DNA from: a virus
DNA length: 46,031 bases
Virus record (IMG/VR): IMGVR_UViG_3300042553_000650
Location: 1-46,031 of that record
Strand: one strand, 5' to 3'
Part shown: piece after piece, positions 37,464 to 45,986 of the stretch
Layout of the letters: every line of letters starts with the position of its first letter
Position numbering within the stretch: the first letter of the stretch is position 1
Program-made: the position numbers and the translations under genes
The notes under the pieces: model-generated
What the model saw: only the letters and a program-made list of their open reading frames with translations
Databases searched by the model: none
What the model was told of the DNA's origin: nothing

Positions 37464-37473
37464 GAGGTAGATC

Positions 37474-37755
37474 ATGGCTTTAACTAAAAAACAACGACAA
37501 GAATTAGAGATCATGCTCTGCGACAAAAAGGCTGCTAAAGAAATGGAAGCAGCCATGGCAACTGATGGTGTCATCTCAAAGCGCACTGAGCGAATTTTGG
37601 CTATTGGCCTTGGTAGCGTTGAATTGGCTGCTGATGTGAAGGCTCAAATTCAAGCTGCTGCAGGACAAGTTAGTAAACAAAACGAAGAGGTTCTGGACAT
37701 TGCAATGGCTTCTAAAGAAGCTGGCGATGCGCTAGAAGCTGAGATCGAGTCGTAA
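37474..37755 (+). CDS. Small helical protein between sheath and tube, 93 residues
   Basis: The protein is all predicted helix, Ala-rich and acidic (VELAADVKAQIQAAAGQVSK). It has a good Shine-Dalgarno (AGAGGTAG). No family is recognised. Conserved placement between sheath and tube genes suggests a minor tail part. Confidence 0.6.
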   Translation: MALTKKQRQELEIMLCDKKAAKEMEAAMATDGVISKRTERILAIGLGSVELAADVKAQIQAAAGQVSKQNEEVLDIAMASKEAGDALEAEIES

Positions 37756-37767
37756 TAGGAGAATAAA

Positions 37768-38181
37768 ATGAGTCAAACTTCAACTGGCGCAAGGATTGTC
37801 TTCCGAGTAAATGGACAGAAAATCGCTTTCGCAAACTCTTTGAACTATACTGTTGCTCACGCTCACCAACCTGTTGATGTTCTTGATCAATTGGAACCGG
37901 CTGAGTATGCAGAAACAGGCTATACTGTAAACTTTACGGCAACTCAGTTTCGAGTGTCTAATCAGTCTGCAATGGCTCTGGGCCTTCGCCCACGTCTTCA
38001 GGACATCCTGACGCAGCCTGAATTGACGGCTGAACTTGTTGACCGCATCACTGGCGCAACTTTGATGTTGATCCAGCGTGTTAAGTGTACTCAAGAAGAT
38101 TTCAGCGTTGATGCTCGATCTATCGGGCAAACTACTTTGTCGTTCGTAGGCATCAAGCAAGACGACGAAGGCTCTCTCTAA
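37768..38181 (+). CDS. Tail tube protein
   Basis: The 137-residue protein is beta-rich and starts with an ARIVFRVNGQKIAFANSLNY strand pair. It ends with SIGQTTLSFVGIKQDDEG, the usual tube architecture. It follows the sheath gene and precedes the chaperone genes and tape measure, the standard order in myoviruses. GGAGAATAAA precedes the ATG. Confidence 0.82.
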   Translation: MSQTSTGARIVFRVNGQKIAFANSLNYTVAHAHQPVDVLDQLEPAEYAETGYTVNFTATQFRVSNQSAMALGLRPRLQDILTQPELTAELVDRITGATLMLIQRVKCTQEDFSVDARSIGQTTLSFVGIKQDDEGSL

Positions 38182-38385
38182 TCTGAAAGGATAGGGTTAG
38201 AGAGTTCTAGCTGACGGCACAGGAAAATAGGTCCTCTAGTGCCCAGCGATGGGGGCATCTTAAAACCAATTAATTAAGGGCTGGTCTAAAGACTGGCCCT
38301 TTACTTTTTAAGCTCCTTGTCGTATCATGTGTTATGATAAGAATGTCAGCTAAAGCTGGCAATAATACAAGAAAAGGAGCAAATT
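38182..38385 (+). other. Structured 3' region and intergenic gap after the tube gene
   Basis: No gene is present. GGCACAGGA (38216-38224) and TCCTctaGTGCC (38232-38243) form a bulged hairpin (5 bp outer, 4 bp inner). A CCCA/TGGG mini-stem follows, then the terminator at 38278-38310. A further TGTCAGC/GCTGGCA hairpin (38344-38361) lies just upstream of AAAAGGAGC and the chaperone ATG. The features look like an mRNA end and a new start. Confidence 0.55.
38278..38310 (+). terminator. Rho-independent terminator after the tube gene
   Basis: GGGCTGGTC (38278-38286) and GACTGGCCC (38291-38299) form nine pairs with two G-U wobbles and a TAAA loop, followed by TTTACTTTTT. This separates highly expressed sheath and tube transcripts from the less abundant chaperone and tape-measure ones. 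Confidence 0.82.
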
Positions 38386-38814
38386 ATGTCTATCGCTACT
38401 CTCCCCGCAATGGAGCACACGTTTACCATTGACGTTCGGGGCACCGATACCGGTCAGCAGTTTCAAGGCACTTTTACCTATAAAAGGCCAAATCTTCGAT
38501 CAAAATCTAATGCTGCAAAATTAGCGGCACGTCTAAACGAGGACCTTAAGAACCTCGACGACGATACAAAACTACTTCACTCTATTTTGGCAGAACTCCG
38601 TTTTTCACTTGTTCAATTTCCTGAATGGTGGCAGAAGTCTGATTTTGGCTTGGAATTGTATGATGCTAACGTAATTTTTGACGTATACAGAGCTTGTGTA
38701 GACTTTGAGAACGCATGGACTGATAAGGTTTGGGGTAATCAAGAAGCTGCTAAAGAAGAGCTTCAAAACACGGTCAAAAAAGAAAAAGACGAAGCTAAGA
38801 AGAAAGAGAAGTAA
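38386..38814 (+). CDS. Tail-assembly chaperone, first frame
   Basis: The 142-residue protein begins with a beta segment (EHTFTIDVRGTDTGQQFQGT), then a helical core, with FPEWWQKSDFGLELYDANVI near the middle and a Lys/Glu tail. This is the usual look of the first chaperone (gpG-like) ahead of a tape measure. The next gene lies in the -1 frame, as in gpG/gpGT pairs. AAAAGGAGC supports the start. Confidence 0.68.
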   Translation: MSIATLPAMEHTFTIDVRGTDTGQQFQGTFTYKRPNLRSKSNAAKLAARLNEDLKNLDDDTKLLHSILAELRFSLVQFPEWWQKSDFGLELYDANVIFDVYRACVDFENAWTDKVWGNQEAAKEELQNTVKKEKDEAKKKEK

Positions 38815-38828
38815 TCTCGGGGCATAGC

Positions 38829-39269
38829 ATGTCAAAGTTCGGCATTCTGAACTTTGTGCGAGCCGCCAACGAGATGGTTAACGCTAAAACGGAATCTATG
38901 GAAGGTCTAGAGCGTTGGCTGGTATCCTGGTTTTGCGCTAAGTTTAATACCACTCCTAATGACGACCGTCTTCAGGAAATGACCCTGGAAGAGCTTGTTA
39001 CGTTTTTTTACATGCACAAGATTCAAGAAGACGCCCAGTTTGTCGAGCGTATGTCTTTTGATCAGGATGACGACTTTGAGCGTTGGCTTAAAGAAGAAAT
39101 GGCCGAGGAGTACGTTACCGATGAAGAGATGGTACAAGGAATGTTACAATATGAACAGAACAGTAAAGATAAACGAAAACAGCAGGATGAACATTTTAAA
39201 GCACAGTTAAAAGATCTTCCTGCTAAGATTACAACTAACTTTTCGGTATTTGGCGATGAAGACGTGTAA
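38829..39269 (+). CDS. Tail-assembly chaperone, second frame
   Basis: The 146-residue helical, acidic protein occupies the place of a T-like chaperone. Its frame is -1 relative to the previous gene and is open back to 38799, so a frameshift product could exist. It also has an ATG of its own but only a weak Shine-Dalgarno (CGGGGC). It carries two helical halves and a Gln/Lys-rich tail. Confidence 0.6.
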   Translation: MSKFGILNFVRAANEMVNAKTESMEGLERWLVSWFCAKFNTTPNDDRLQEMTLEELVTFFYMHKIQEDAQFVERMSFDQDDDFERWLKEEMAEEYVTDEEMVQGMLQYEQNSKDKRKQQDEHFKAQLKDLPAKITTNFSVFGDEDV

Positions 39270-39372
39270 CAAGTGTCAACAAGAAAGATTGTTGACTGAT
39301 TTTGTCAAGCATAAAGGTCAGAATTTCCTAAGTTATTGTTTAGCTCGCAGGATGAAGAATGAAGTTTTGTAA
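39256..39372 (+). CDS. Remnant zinc-knuckle ORF, 38 residues
   Basis: An ATG overlapping the end of the chaperone gene opens a 38-codon frame whose start (KTCNKCQQERLLTDFVKHKG) matches the N-terminal zinc module of phage HNH nucleases, including the one that follows (CKHCNKQKELEEM). A third cysteine (NFLSYC) is kept and the fourth is lost. It overlaps the HNH start. It is probably a decayed or duplicated end of the mobile element. Confidence 0.45.
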   Translation: MKTCNKCQQERLLTDFVKHKGQNFLSYCLARRMKNEVL

Positions 39373-39907
39373 GCACTGCAATAAGCAAAAAGAATTAGAG
39401 GAAATGGCTAAGTCAAAAGCTTATAAAGATGGCTATAGAAATGAGTGTAGATCGTGTAGGGCTAAACTTTTTAAAGCTTGGACAAAATCTAGTATTAAAA
39501 GACAAGCCTACAATAAACAATACAGACAGGAAAATGCAAAAAAATTTAACGATCCAGAGTATGCAAAACGCTATTATCAAGAACATAAGGAACGTTTAGA
39601 CAAAGAAAATAAAAAGTGGGCTAAAAATAATCGAGAGCAGAGTAATTTAATAAAGCGCAATTGGAGAAAGCTTAACCCTAAACAGCACAGAAAAACTCAA
39701 GCTGCCCGACGAGCCAGACTTTTAAAAGCAACTCCTAAATGGGCAGACTTAGAAAAAATAAAACAGGTTTATCTAAATTGCCCCAGCAACATGGAAGTCG
39801 ATCATGTTATCCCCTTAAAGGGAAAGAATATTTGTGGATTACACATTAAAACAAATCTTCAATATCTTTCTAAATCGGATAATTGCAAAAAGGGAAATAA
39901 ATTTTAA
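39359..39907 (+). CDS. HNH homing endonuclease
   Basis: The 182-residue protein has an N-terminal zinc module (C4, C7, C30, C33), a long basic helical linker (35-125) and an HNH domain: EVDHVIPLKGKNICG (146-160), LHIKTNLQYL and SDNCKKGNKF. It is inserted between the chaperone and tape-measure genes, which normally adjoin, so it is a mobile intruder. AGGATGAAGA before the ATG is a good site, and its stop overlaps the tape-measure start. Confidence 0.85.
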   Translation: MKFCKHCNKQKELEEMAKSKAYKDGYRNECRSCRAKLFKAWTKSSIKRQAYNKQYRQENAKKFNDPEYAKRYYQEHKERLDKENKKWAKNNREQSNLIKRNWRKLNPKQHRKTQAARRARLLKATPKWADLEKIKQVYLNCPSNMEVDHVIPLKGKNICGLHIKTNLQYLSKSDNCKKGNKF

Positions 39908-42099
39908 TGGATATTAAAAAACAATTAGTACTGGAAGTAAGTGTCAGTACTCAAAAACTTAAAGCCGAACTTGAAGGTTTAAAGAAAGATCTTGGTAAAG
40001 CATTAAACCAGGGCGGGCCTACCCGTGCTGGCGGAAGCCAAGTAGACAATGAGTTAAAAAAGACAAAAGAGATTAACGCTGCTTATAAACAGCGCCAACG
40101 AGAACAAGATCAAATTGATAAGGCGTATAGACAAAGAGAACAGGAACGTACTCGAGAAGCTTCTAAAGCTGATAAACAGTTCGACAAGATAGCCTCTAAA
40201 AAAGCTCAAGTTCAAAAACGTGAAGAAGAGCGTATTGCTAAACAGACTGAAAAAGAGATCAAGCAAAACGAGACCGTCTTACAAAAAGAAGAAGCTGCAA
40301 AAATTCGTGCTCAGCAAAAACAACAGCAACAGGCTGAAAAAGCTCGTAAGCAAGAGACTGAGCGAGAAAAGCAGCAAATTAACGCTCGTTATGAATTCTT
40401 AAAAAAACGACACCTTGAAAGTCAAGTTGAAAAGTCCAGGCTTGATAGATCCTTTATAGCAAAGGCTGCTAGGGGCTTAGGCATGTCTGAAGAGGCTGCT
40501 AGAGACCTAGCTCGAAAAGGAGAAGGCATCTCTGGTATCGGACGCAGAGGAGCACTCGGAATGTTAGGGCGTGCTGGTGGCTTAATGGCACTAGGCGGCA
40601 CAATGTCTGGGATGGCAAATGCTTACGAAGATTATCGTATGCTGCAAGCTTCTCGTAGACAAGAACAAGTTAGTAACATCATGAGCGGTCAGTTTGTAAC
40701 TCAATCAAGTCGAGATTATGGACGTCAATTTAGCGGTGGGCATCTTCTAGCTTCTGGTGGAGGCGCTCTAATGGGCGCCGGTGCTGGAGCCGCAGCAGGC
40801 GCAGCAGTAGGTTCTATAGTTCCGGTCATAGGAACTTTAGCAGGAGCTATTATAGGAGGAATCGGTGGAGCAGTCTATAAAGGCATAGACTCTTACATGG
40901 GATTCTCCGAAAAGCGTGCCGCAAGATTCCAAAAAGAAACGCAACCTTTGCAAGACGCTACTAACAGAGCTATGGCGCTAAATCCAGCTAGATTAGATCT
41001 TTTGAAGCGAGGCGCATCAGAACCTCTTCTTAATTTAGCCGAAAGACAAGGTGTCGGTTTTGGATTTTCTCCTGAAGAGTCAATTCAACAGTATCAGCAA
41101 CTTCAAGGTATTCTCGGAAATGAAGGAGCAGCGTCCACTTTAAATACAGCGAGACGATTAAACTTAGCTACTGGCGCTGATATTGGAACAACTGGACAAA
41201 TGGTTCAGTCTTTAGTCGGCGGTAATAGACAAGGCTATGGCGCAAATGCAATGCAGACCGAATCCATTGTGTCTAGAGCTATGGCCAATGGCTTAGACCG
41301 AAGTAAAACTTCTAAATTTCTACAAGAGACTAGCAGCGTAATTCAAAGTGCTACGTTATTCTCGAAGATCGATACTGAAGGAGTTTCAAATCGCTATATG
41401 CAGCTTGCGGGGGCGTTTGGCGAAGGTAAGATTGATGAAACTTCTATGCGTCAAGCCAGAGCTGCCATGGACTTGCAACAGCAAGGTAGCTTTGCAACAC
41501 AGGGCATGCAAGGGTTAGGAAACTACTTTTCATACCAAAAGATATTTGGTGATACTAAAATGAGCGGAATTGATATGAGAGCTTTAATGGGCCTCAGTCA
41601 AAATGCCACCATTGAAGATGCTATGAAAGCTTTGTCACCCGAAACTGCAGCTCAACCTGGAATGCAGGATAAAGTTCGTCAATTTTTAGCAGCTAAACCA
41701 AATACTTTACAGGAAGCAGAAAGAGTTTTAGGGCCTCAACTAGCTAGAACAGTCTTCGCTGAAGAAAAGGGACTGGCTACTGAACAAGCGATTGCATTTT
41801 CTGAAAGAACAAAAGGTGGAGCTTTAAAAGAAGGCGTCCCTCTATCTGATGAAGAAGTTAGAAAATCTCAAGCATTTCAGATGCAACAACGACAAGCGCA
41901 GTTAGACCAAGAACAAATAAACTTAGGGCGTACTACTTTTTCTACCGCAATAGCTAATACAGCTAAAGATCTTGAAAAGTTACAAACTGCTTTTAGTGAC
42001 GCTGTAAAAGTATTTAATGACGTACTAAAAGATATGAACATGCAGCAAATTAAATACTCTCCAGCTTACTCAGGTAGTGGTAGAGGAAATGGTCAATAA
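39907..42099 (+). CDS. Tape measure protein
   Basis: The 730-residue protein has a long Lys/Glu/Gln-rich coiled coil (about 15-190), then a Gly/Ala hydrophobic stretch (281-325, GGALMGAGAGAAAGAAVGSI, then VPVIGTLAGAIIGGIGGAVY) that may insert in the host membrane, and further helices. This is the classical tape-measure layout, and it follows the chaperones. Length implies a tail of roughly 100 nm by the usual 1.5 angstrom per residue rule (inference). Confidence 0.82.
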   Translation: MDIKKQLVLEVSVSTQKLKAELEGLKKDLGKALNQGGPTRAGGSQVDNELKKTKEINAAYKQRQREQDQIDKAYRQREQERTREASKADKQFDKIASKKAQVQKREEERIAKQTEKEIKQNETVLQKEEAAKIRAQQKQQQQAEKARKQETEREKQQINARYEFLKKRHLESQVEKSRLDRSFIAKAARGLGMSEEAARDLARKGEGISGIGRRGALGMLGRAGGLMALGGTMSGMANAYEDYRMLQASRRQEQVSNIMSGQFVTQSSRDYGRQFSGGHLLASGGGALMGAGAGAAAGAAVGSIVPVIGTLAGAIIGGIGGAVYKGIDSYMGFSEKRAARFQKETQPLQDATNRAMALNPARLDLLKRGASEPLLNLAERQGVGFGFSPEESIQQYQQLQGILGNEGAASTLNTARRLNLATGADIGTTGQMVQSLVGGNRQGYGANAMQTESIVSRAMANGLDRSKTSKFLQETSSVIQSATLFSKIDTEGVSNRYMQLAGAFGEGKIDETSMRQARAAMDLQQQGSFATQGMQGLGNYFSYQKIFGDTKMSGIDMRALMGLSQNATIEDAMKALSPETAAQPGMQDKVRQFLAAKPNTLQEAERVLGPQLARTVFAEEKGLATEQAIAFSERTKGGALKEGVPLSDEEVRKSQAFQMQQRQAQLDQEQINLGRTTFSTAIANTAKDLEKLQTAFSDAVKVFNDVLKDMNMQQIKYSPAYSGSGRGNGQ

Positions 42100-42104
42100 T
42101 AAAT

Positions 42105-43736
42105 ATGAGTAAAGTCTTATTAAAAAACAGACCAAAAGTCCCAGGCACCACTTCTATAATTAGTGCCGCAAGATCTCATTGTGAAGCTCATTTTTACAGA
42201 TGGAAAAGACCGGAGACTACAGAAGTAGTTCTTTTGGATGCTAAATCGGTTTTTAGGGGAGAGTTTTCAAGAGATAATTCTGAAAGTCCAGTTGTAGTAG
42301 TCAACAATGACATCGTAAGGTGTACTGTTAGCAAGGATAAAAGCTCCCACGCAGGGACTTTTACTATAGTACTCAAAGCTGGCAGAGTAGGAAGTGATTC
42401 AGATGAATTTTCTAACAAGGATTTAATTGACTACACTAAAACAGTAAAACCAGGAGACTGGGTAAATATTTATATTACGAAAACTGGCGGTCCAAACGAT
42501 ATATCTAAAGACTCTCTAAAGATGCTAGGAATCGTAGAGCAAGTTACTTTAGAGGAATTTGACAATCCTGCCTCTGGAGCCCCTACTCAAGTATTTGTAG
42601 TTTCGGGTAAGGATTTTGGAAAAGTTTTTGAGTCTCAGATATTTTTTAATCCCATAATGAACTCTGAAACAGCCGCTACAATATTTGGCGCTGACTTTTT
42701 AAACGACTCTTTAAAAGCCGTTAGTGCTAGCCCAACTCCTTCACCAGACGATGTTATGAAAGCTTTAGTTAGCTTTTTTTATGGTGGGGCTTTTGCGAAG
42801 TCTAACAGAGAACACGAAACATGGTTCGTACCCCCAAGTCTTGCAAAGTTTTTTGGCGTAGATTTGCAAAGCAAAACAAAACCTTCTTTTATAGATATTT
42901 TTGATTACAATTCACGTATCGGTTTAGAAGGAGCTAATGGCGCTATAAAAGGCAAACTTCCTGGGCAGACTGTTATTAAAAGCCTTCCAACTTCTGGCAC
43001 AATCTGGCAAGTTCTATCGTACTATTCAAACGCCTTACTAAATGAATTATATTGTGACTTAGTACCCACAGCAAAAGGTCTAAAACCAACTTTAATTTTT
43101 AGACAGCTTCCTTATTCTGTAGCAGGAGGCAATCTAAAAATCTCAACAAACGTAGGGCAGGATCAAAGAACTTTTTTACACGCCCTTCCAAAAACAACCA
43201 TAAACTCTTCTATGATTAAGAGGAAGGTGGTTTCTAAAGTTGACGCCGAAAGAATTAATCATGTCGTAGTAATACCTAGGATTGAAACGCCATTTCCTTT
43301 TGGTTACAAATCAGCATTAAATCCAACTAGCGTACAGAGATACGGTTTGAGATCGCTAGCAGTAGAGACCGCTTATGCTGCAAATGGAGAAGATTCATTT
43401 GAAGCTTATTGCTTGTTATGTGTAAATCTATTGGCAGAATGGTTTTTTAACAACGAAGACTATTACAACGGGAGTATTACTGTAGAAGGTTTAGACAAGC
43501 AAGTTCCTCTTGGTTCTAACTTATTTATTGAAGATATTGGTCAACTATATCATGTAGAAGGTTACACTCACAATTTTGAACAAATGGCAGATGGTAGAAC
43601 AACTTTTACTACAAGCTTCTCAGTTATTAGAGGCTGTGATATCACGGGACAAGCTTTAAATAGACTAGAGACAGGAATCAGTACTACTGTAACAAAGTCA
43701 GTCTTAGAGAATATTCCGTCTAGGGTGAGGAGATAA
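42105..43736 (+). CDS. Baseplate hub-like protein
   Basis: The 543-residue protein is mixed beta/alpha and lies between the tape measure and a spike gene, the usual place of a gpD/gp27-like hub. Segments such as NDIVRCTVSKDKSSHAGTFT and VKPGDWVNIYITKTGGP resemble the first beta domain of hubs. The C-terminus (SITVEGLDKQVPLGSNLFIE) resembles the last hub domain. No enzymatic motif is visible. Confidence 0.7.
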   Translation: MSKVLLKNRPKVPGTTSIISAARSHCEAHFYRWKRPETTEVVLLDAKSVFRGEFSRDNSESPVVVVNNDIVRCTVSKDKSSHAGTFTIVLKAGRVGSDSDEFSNKDLIDYTKTVKPGDWVNIYITKTGGPNDISKDSLKMLGIVEQVTLEEFDNPASGAPTQVFVVSGKDFGKVFESQIFFNPIMNSETAATIFGADFLNDSLKAVSASPTPSPDDVMKALVSFFYGGAFAKSNREHETWFVPPSLAKFFGVDLQSKTKPSFIDIFDYNSRIGLEGANGAIKGKLPGQTVIKSLPTSGTIWQVLSYYSNALLNELYCDLVPTAKGLKPTLIFRQLPYSVAGGNLKISTNVGQDQRTFLHALPKTTINSSMIKRKVVSKVDAERINHVVVIPRIETPFPFGYKSALNPTSVQRYGLRSLAVETAYAANGEDSFEAYCLLCVNLLAEWFFNNEDYYNGSITVEGLDKQVPLGSNLFIEDIGQLYHVEGYTHNFEQMADGRTTFTTSFSVIRGCDITGQALNRLETGISTTVTKSVLENIPSRVRR

Positions 43737-43738
43737 CT

Positions 43739-44725
43739 ATGAGAGTGAGTTCTTATTTTTCTCCTTCTGAAATTTCCGCAGGTCAAGTTCAAAAGTTAAG
43801 CTCTGGCATTTACAAAGGCCAAGTACAAAAGGTAATTTATCCCGATCAAAAAGAGAGTGTATCTAAAGTTTACGTAGAGTATGAAATTTTAGTAGAACTC
43901 ACATCCGGAGTCTCTACTTTTACTAACGTACCTTCGATCAGTTCTTTTGGCGGTTTTAACGACTACGAAGACTTTGTGTATGAGCCTTCAGAAGTTGCCC
44001 TGTCTGGAAAAAACGACAACACTAACACTTTTCAAAATAGAAACGGAACTTTAGTAGCAGTATCTTTTCTAAATAATAATTTTCAACGCCCTATTATCAT
44101 CGGAGCCCTTAACCACCCTAAGACTGGTAGAAGAAAGTCTTCGGATGGAATTTCTTATATTCGACTTTTTAGAGGGGTAAAAACGGAAATTAATAAAGAC
44201 GGTGAATGGTCAGTAACTTATCAATCTCCGTATGGTCCGGATGGAAAGCTGAAGGCAGAAGCAACTGGACCATCCTATATCAAGTTAGATAAAACTGGCA
44301 GCTTTGAAATTTCTTTAAAAAAAGGTACTATAAAACAAAAGCATGATGTCGATGCAGAAAAGACTGAGCTTGAGTATAAATCAGGTTTAAAGATAAGTTT
44401 TGACGGTAAAGGCGATAAAACCTCTATAGTTACTAAAGGTGGGGTGGAAGCTAATTTTGACGGCACGGCAAATAAGGTAAGCATTAAGGCAGGCTCGACT
44501 GAGATTGAGATTGATGGGGGCTCAGGTAAAATCTCCATCAAAGCTAATTTAGTAGATGTTGGCGAGTCTGCTTCTGCTTTGGCGGCTTTAGGTCCTCAAC
44601 TAGTAGCATGGCTGTCTTCTCATACGCACATGGGAGACGGGGGTCCAGTGCCAGCCCCAACTTCACCGCCACTCGTACCGCCTCCGGCATCTTTACTGAG
44701 TAAGACTGTCAAATTAAAGGATTAA
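43739..44725 (+). CDS. Baseplate spike protein (gpV/gp5-like)
   Basis: Residues about 20-125 look like an OB-fold (IYKGQVQKVIYPDQ, then RNGTLVAVSFLNNNFQRPII). A repetitive beta stretch follows (GSFEISLKKGTIKQKHDVDA, then TSIVTKGGVEANFDGTANKV) that probably forms the trimeric beta-helix spike. The HTHMGDGG and proline-rich end (PAPTSPPLVPPPAS) is frequent at spike C-termini. It punctures the outer membrane after sheath contraction. Confidence 0.78.
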   Translation: MRVSSYFSPSEISAGQVQKLSSGIYKGQVQKVIYPDQKESVSKVYVEYEILVELTSGVSTFTNVPSISSFGGFNDYEDFVYEPSEVALSGKNDNTNTFQNRNGTLVAVSFLNNNFQRPIIIGALNHPKTGRRKSSDGISYIRLFRGVKTEINKDGEWSVTYQSPYGPDGKLKAEATGPSYIKLDKTGSFEISLKKGTIKQKHDVDAEKTELEYKSGLKISFDGKGDKTSIVTKGGVEANFDGTANKVSIKAGSTEIEIDGGSGKISIKANLVDVGESASALAALGPQLVAWLSSHTHMGDGGPVPAPTSPPLVPPPASLLSKTVKLKD

Positions 44726-44726
44726 A

Positions 44727-45944
44727 ATGGCAAAACCTACACCTTCACCAGATCAACTAGCCGCTTTAAATGCTGAGATCGCAGGCAACAACGCCCAAGC
44801 TACGGCACTTGCAGAGTCAGCGGCGTTGCAAGGTCCCATCATTGCCCAAAAGCAAGAAGTAGATGATGCCTTTAAAGCTCTTTTTGATTATTACAATTTG
44901 CAAATCATAAAGCCGTATGACGATGAGCGTAAAGCAATTAATGGCACTTTTGTTGTCAGCCCAGTTGTTGAAGCAGACATCTTAGCCGTGGGAGGCAACC
45001 CTCCAAGTGGACGCCTCGTCCCAACTCCACCTACGACTGATATTGTAAGGATTCCCGAGTTTGACGCCGGAGCTTATTCTGGATTAAACACTAATAATGA
45101 ACAACAACGGATTTTAGATCAGCAAGCTGTAGAGAACACTTTAGTAAACGGCTATGGTCCAGGCACCTACCCTTTAACACTTACTACTACGACGGCAATT
45201 ACACCTTCCAGTACCACCTTAACTTTAGAAGATACCGCAGTCGCTATCACCATAGCGCCTAACGACGTTTTCATAGTATCCTCTGGTGGAGATTTGGCCG
45301 TGGTAAAAGTCCTCACTATTACACCTAACAATCCACCGGTCCCACCTCCTTATGAGTCAGATTTAACTATAGAACTAATAGTCCCACCAACTGGCACCAT
45401 TGCGGCAGGAGCTACTTTAGACTCTTTTACTGGATTTACCAATCTAGAACGAATTTCTAAAACAGCCTCCGACCCCGACTTTCAGCCCCTTATGGACTAC
45501 TTAATTAGCCTGCTTCAAAGTAAAATAAATGACCGAATTAGTAGACTAAATAATCAGTTGGCCGCCCTTGCGCTAAATGAAGATCCAGATGCCACAGCAC
45601 AAATTACGAGCGCCACGAATGACGCCAACGTTAGTAAAGGATTTTTAACCAACTATCTATTAACAACAGATATCTCTAACGTCGGGTTGGCAAGTCTAAG
45701 TTCCGAGCGAAGCTCTAGAAGCGGACAGCTAACAACTCGTTTGGGACAGATCCTAGCCAACTACACAGGACAAACTGAAGATTACTACGAGCAGCGGTAT
45801 CAAACTGCCAATAATAGAGGTAATACCCAAAGAGGAACGCTGAGAGCAGTAAAGAATGCCGAGCAAGTTCAATCTACGCTTAACGGTATGGTTGCTGGTT
45901 TAGCAGCTTCTAATGCAGCATTAAGCAGTATAATTCCGCCGTAA
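44727..45944 (+). CDS. Baseplate-region protein, 405 residues
   Basis: Helical ends (1-65 and 245-405) flank a Thr/Pro-rich beta region (LTTTTAITPSSTTLTLEDTA). Low-complexity Asn, Gln, Ala and Ser are common. No family is recognised. It follows the spike by one base and probably contributes to the baseplate or a fibre attachment. Confidence 0.55.
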   Translation: MAKPTPSPDQLAALNAEIAGNNAQATALAESAALQGPIIAQKQEVDDAFKALFDYYNLQIIKPYDDERKAINGTFVVSPVVEADILAVGGNPPSGRLVPTPPTTDIVRIPEFDAGAYSGLNTNNEQQRILDQQAVENTLVNGYGPGTYPLTLTTTTAITPSSTTLTLEDTAVAITIAPNDVFIVSSGGDLAVVKVLTITPNNPPVPPPYESDLTIELIVPPTGTIAAGATLDSFTGFTNLERISKTASDPDFQPLMDYLISLLQSKINDRISRLNNQLAALALNEDPDATAQITSATNDANVSKGFLTNYLLTTDISNVGLASLSSERSSRSGQLTTRLGQILANYTGQTEDYYEQRYQTANNRGNTQRGTLRAVKNAEQVQSTLNGMVAGLAASNAALSSIIPP

Positions 45945-45986
45945 TCGTGTTAGAATGAAGGAATAAAATAAAAAATAGGAATAAAC

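Noticed and set aside
38775-38782. Classical A-AAA-AAG frameshift site
   Set aside because: The run is CAAAAAAG in the wrong phase, and the -1 frame has a TAA at 38796-38798 before the second gene.
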